A DNA stretch of 64,000 nt from Mesorhizobium opportunistum WSM2075 (GTDB lineage Bacteria > Pseudomonadota > Alphaproteobacteria > Rhizobiales > Rhizobiaceae): assembly GCF_000176035.2 (NCBI RefSeq), contig NC_015675.1:1550001-1614000 (forward strand), read 5' to 3'. The notes under the pieces were generated by a model, which saw only the letters and a program-made list of their open reading frames with translations, made no database searches and had not been told where the DNA came from. Positions 62,324 through 64,000 of the stretch are shown piece by piece. Made by a program: the position numbers and the translations under genes. The stretch's first letter is position 1; each line of letters begins with the position of its first letter.

Positions 62324-64000
62324 TCAACCCGCCTTGTTCACACGCATGTACCAGTCGACAAGCCGGCGCACCTGCCGCTCGGTGTAACCACGTTGCACCA
62401 TGCGCTGCACGAATTCATTGTGGCGTTTTTCCGTCACGCTGTCCTGTTTGGAGCCGAAACTGATCACGGGCAGAAGGTCTTCAACCTGTCCGAACATCCG
62501 CTTCTCGATCACTTCACGCAGCTTTTCATAGCTGGTCCATGACGGATTGCGGCCATGGTTGCGCGCCCGGGCGCGCAATGTGAATTTGACCACTTCGTTG
62601 CGAAAATCCTTGGGATTGGCGATGCCGGCCGGCTTTTCGACCTGCGACAGTTCCTTGTCCAGGATCTCGCGGTCGAGGATCTGGCCGGTATCGGGGTCCT
62701 TGTAGTCCTGATCCTCGATCCAGGCATCGGCATAGGCGATGTAGCGGTCGAAAAGGTTCTGGCCATATTCGCTATATGACTCCAGATAGGCCTTCTGGAT
62801 TTCGTGGCCGATGAACTCGGCATAGCGGGTCGCGAGCTCCGACTTGATGAATTCGAGATAGGCGGCTTCCGTTTCCTTCGGGAACTGCTCGCGCTTGATC
62901 GCCTCTTCCAGGATGTACATCAGGTGCACCGGGTCCGCCGCGACCTCGTTGGTGTCGTAGTTGAACGTCTGCGACAGGATTTTGAAGGCGAAGCGCGTGC
63001 TTACGCCGGTCATGCCCTCGTCGACGCCGGCTGCGTCGCGATACTCCTGAACGGACTTGGCCCTGGGATCGACCTCCTTGAGGTTTTCACCGTCATAGGC
63101 GCGCATCTTGGTATAGAGCGGCGAATTGTCGTGCTCGGCAAGGCGAGTCGAGACGGTGAACCGGCTGAGAATGTCCAGCACTTCAGGTGCGCACGGGCTG
63201 CCGGCCAGTTCGCTCTCGCGCAGCAATTTCTCGTAAATATGCCTCTCTTCGGTGATCCGCAGGCAATATGGCACCTTGACCACGAGGATGCGGTCCAGAA
63301 AGGCCTCGTTGTTTTTGTTGTTCTTGAACTGCTGCCATTCCGATTCGTTGGAATGGGCAATGATGATGCCCTGATAGGGGAAGGCGCCGAAATTCTCAGT
63401 GCCATTGTAGCTGCCTTCCTGGGTCGCCGTGAGCAGCGGGTGCAGGACCTTGATGGGCGCCTTGAACATCTCGACGAATTCGAGCAGGCCTTGCGTGGTC
63501 CGGTTCAGGCCGCCGCTGTAGGAATAGGCGTCCGGATCGGACTGGCTGAAATTTTCCAATTGCCTGATGTCGACCTTGCCGACCAAGGCCGAGACGTCCT
63601 GGTTGTTCTCGTCGCCGGGCTCTGTCTTGGCAATGCCGATCTGGCGCAGCCGCGACGGCATCAGCTTGACGACACTGAACTTGGAAATATCGCCCGACAG
63701 TTCGTCGAGCCGCTTGGCCGCCCAGGGCGAGATAAGTCCGTTGAGACGGCGCCGGGCTATCCCGTATTTATCCTCCAGCAGGTCTCCCATGCGGTCGGGA
63801 TGGAAAAGGCCAAGCGGCGATTCGAAAATCGGACTGATCTGGCTGCCGGCCTTCAGCGTGTAGATCGGCCGTTCCTCCATCAGTTTCTTCAGCCGTTCGG
63901 CAAGGGAGGATTTGCCGCCGCCGACGGGGCCGAGGAGGTAGAGGATCTGCTTGCGCTCCTCCAGTCCCTGAGAGGCATAGCGGAAATATCCGGCGATGCG
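62324..64000 (-). CDS. prkA: PrkA-family serine protein kinase/AAA protein, 5' truncated by the window
   Basis: The reading frame enters at the right edge of the window and 558 residues are visible. Walker A GPVGGGKSS lies about 15 residues after the apparent first helix, and an internal MEERPIYTLKAG is not the start. SNESEWQQFKNN, ILVVKVPYCLRITEE and the late SYEKLREVIEKRMFGQVEDLLPVISFGSK are typical of PrkA/YeaG. An AAA-like N-terminus is joined to a kinase-like C-terminus. It leads the PrkA-YeaH-SpoVR operon. The start lies outside the window. Confidence 0.9.
   Translation of the reverse strand, partial: RIAGYFRYASQGLEERKQILYLLGPVGGGKSSLAERLKKLMEERPIYTLKAGSQISPIFESPLGLFHPDRMGDLLEDKYGIARRRLNGLISPWAAKRLDELSGDISKFSVVKLMPSRLRQIGIAKTEPGDENNQDVSALVGKVDIRQLENFSQSDPDAYSYSGGLNRTTQGLLEFVEMFKAPIKVLHPLLTATQEGSYNGTENFGAFPYQGIIIAHSNESEWQQFKNNKNNEAFLDRILVVKVPYCLRITEERHIYEKLLRESELAGSPCAPEVLDILSRFTVSTRLAEHDNSPLYTKMRAYDGENLKEVDPRAKSVQEYRDAAGVDEGMTGVSTRFAFKILSQTFNYDTNEVAADPVHLMYILEEAIKREQFPKETEAAYLEFIKSELATRYAEFIGHEIQKAYLESYSEYGQNLFDRYIAYADAWIEDQDYKDPDTGQILDREILDKELSQVEKPAGIANPKDFRNEVVKFTLRARARNHGRNPSWTSYEKLREVIEKRMFGQVEDLLPVISFGSKQDSVTEKRHNEFVQRMVQRGYTERQVRRLVDWYMRVNKAG

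Overview
The window looks like chromosomal DNA of a soil or plant-associated alphaproteobacterium of the Rhizobiales, most likely Mesorhizobium or a close relative. The basis is the high GC content, the gene order accA-xerD-(small membrane protein)-aroK-aroB-CorC-like, several palindromic repeats of rhizobial type, and the many ABC importers, SorC/DeoR regulators and FGGY kinases. The genus is inferred, not proven.

Layout. 1-7.2 kb: an SDR of the 3-hydroxybutyrate dehydrogenase type, a metallophosphoesterase, then an operon of a Rossmann/SAF oxidoreductase and the E1alpha, E1beta and E2 subunits of a 2-oxoacid/acetoin dehydrogenase. Both E2 linkers carry the same palindromic repeat in frame. 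7.2-14.3 kb: a SorC regulator diverges from a binding-protein importer followed by a metallo-beta-lactamase-fold enzyme and a SurE nucleotidase, perhaps an organophosphate scavenging unit. 14.4-17 kb: a TonB-like DUF930-type protein, a HAD phosphatase and an unknown gene. 17-24 kb: a glucitol-type PTS (GutM, EIIC, EIIB, EIIA) with its own HPr-Enzyme I fusion and a SorC regulator. 24-34.5 kb: a divergent sugar locus. One arm is aldolase-kinase-HAD phosphatase; the other is DeoR-kinase-ABC importer-epimerase-cupin. 34.7-38.2 kb: envelope-type hypotheticals. 38.8-45.6 kb: an arabinofuranoside regulon (ArsR-type regulator, GH51, ABC importer) with a shared CGG-N7-CCG motif upstream of each transcription unit.

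45.93-48.76 kb: a compact island of about 2.75 kb inserted in the 3' half of a tRNA-Arg(CCT) gene, bounded by a 46-bp perfect direct repeat. Its only convincing gene encodes an ABC-type ATPase with a C-terminal TOPRIM-like nuclease region, resembling OLD or fused PARIS (AriA-AriB) anti-phage proteins. No integrase is present. The gene is itself bracketed by imperfect inverted repeats of about 27 bp. This is the best candidate for an undescribed system here.

48.9-64 kb: core genes. These are an M20 amidohydrolase, a D,D-carboxypeptidase, a CobW-type GTPase, a TusA-like protein, an L,D-transpeptidase lipoprotein, accA, xerD, aroK, aroB, a CorC-like protein without its membrane domain, and the SpoVR-YeaH-PrkA stress module, with PrkA cut by the window edge.

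All calls come from reading the sequence and remembered family features; no database search was run.
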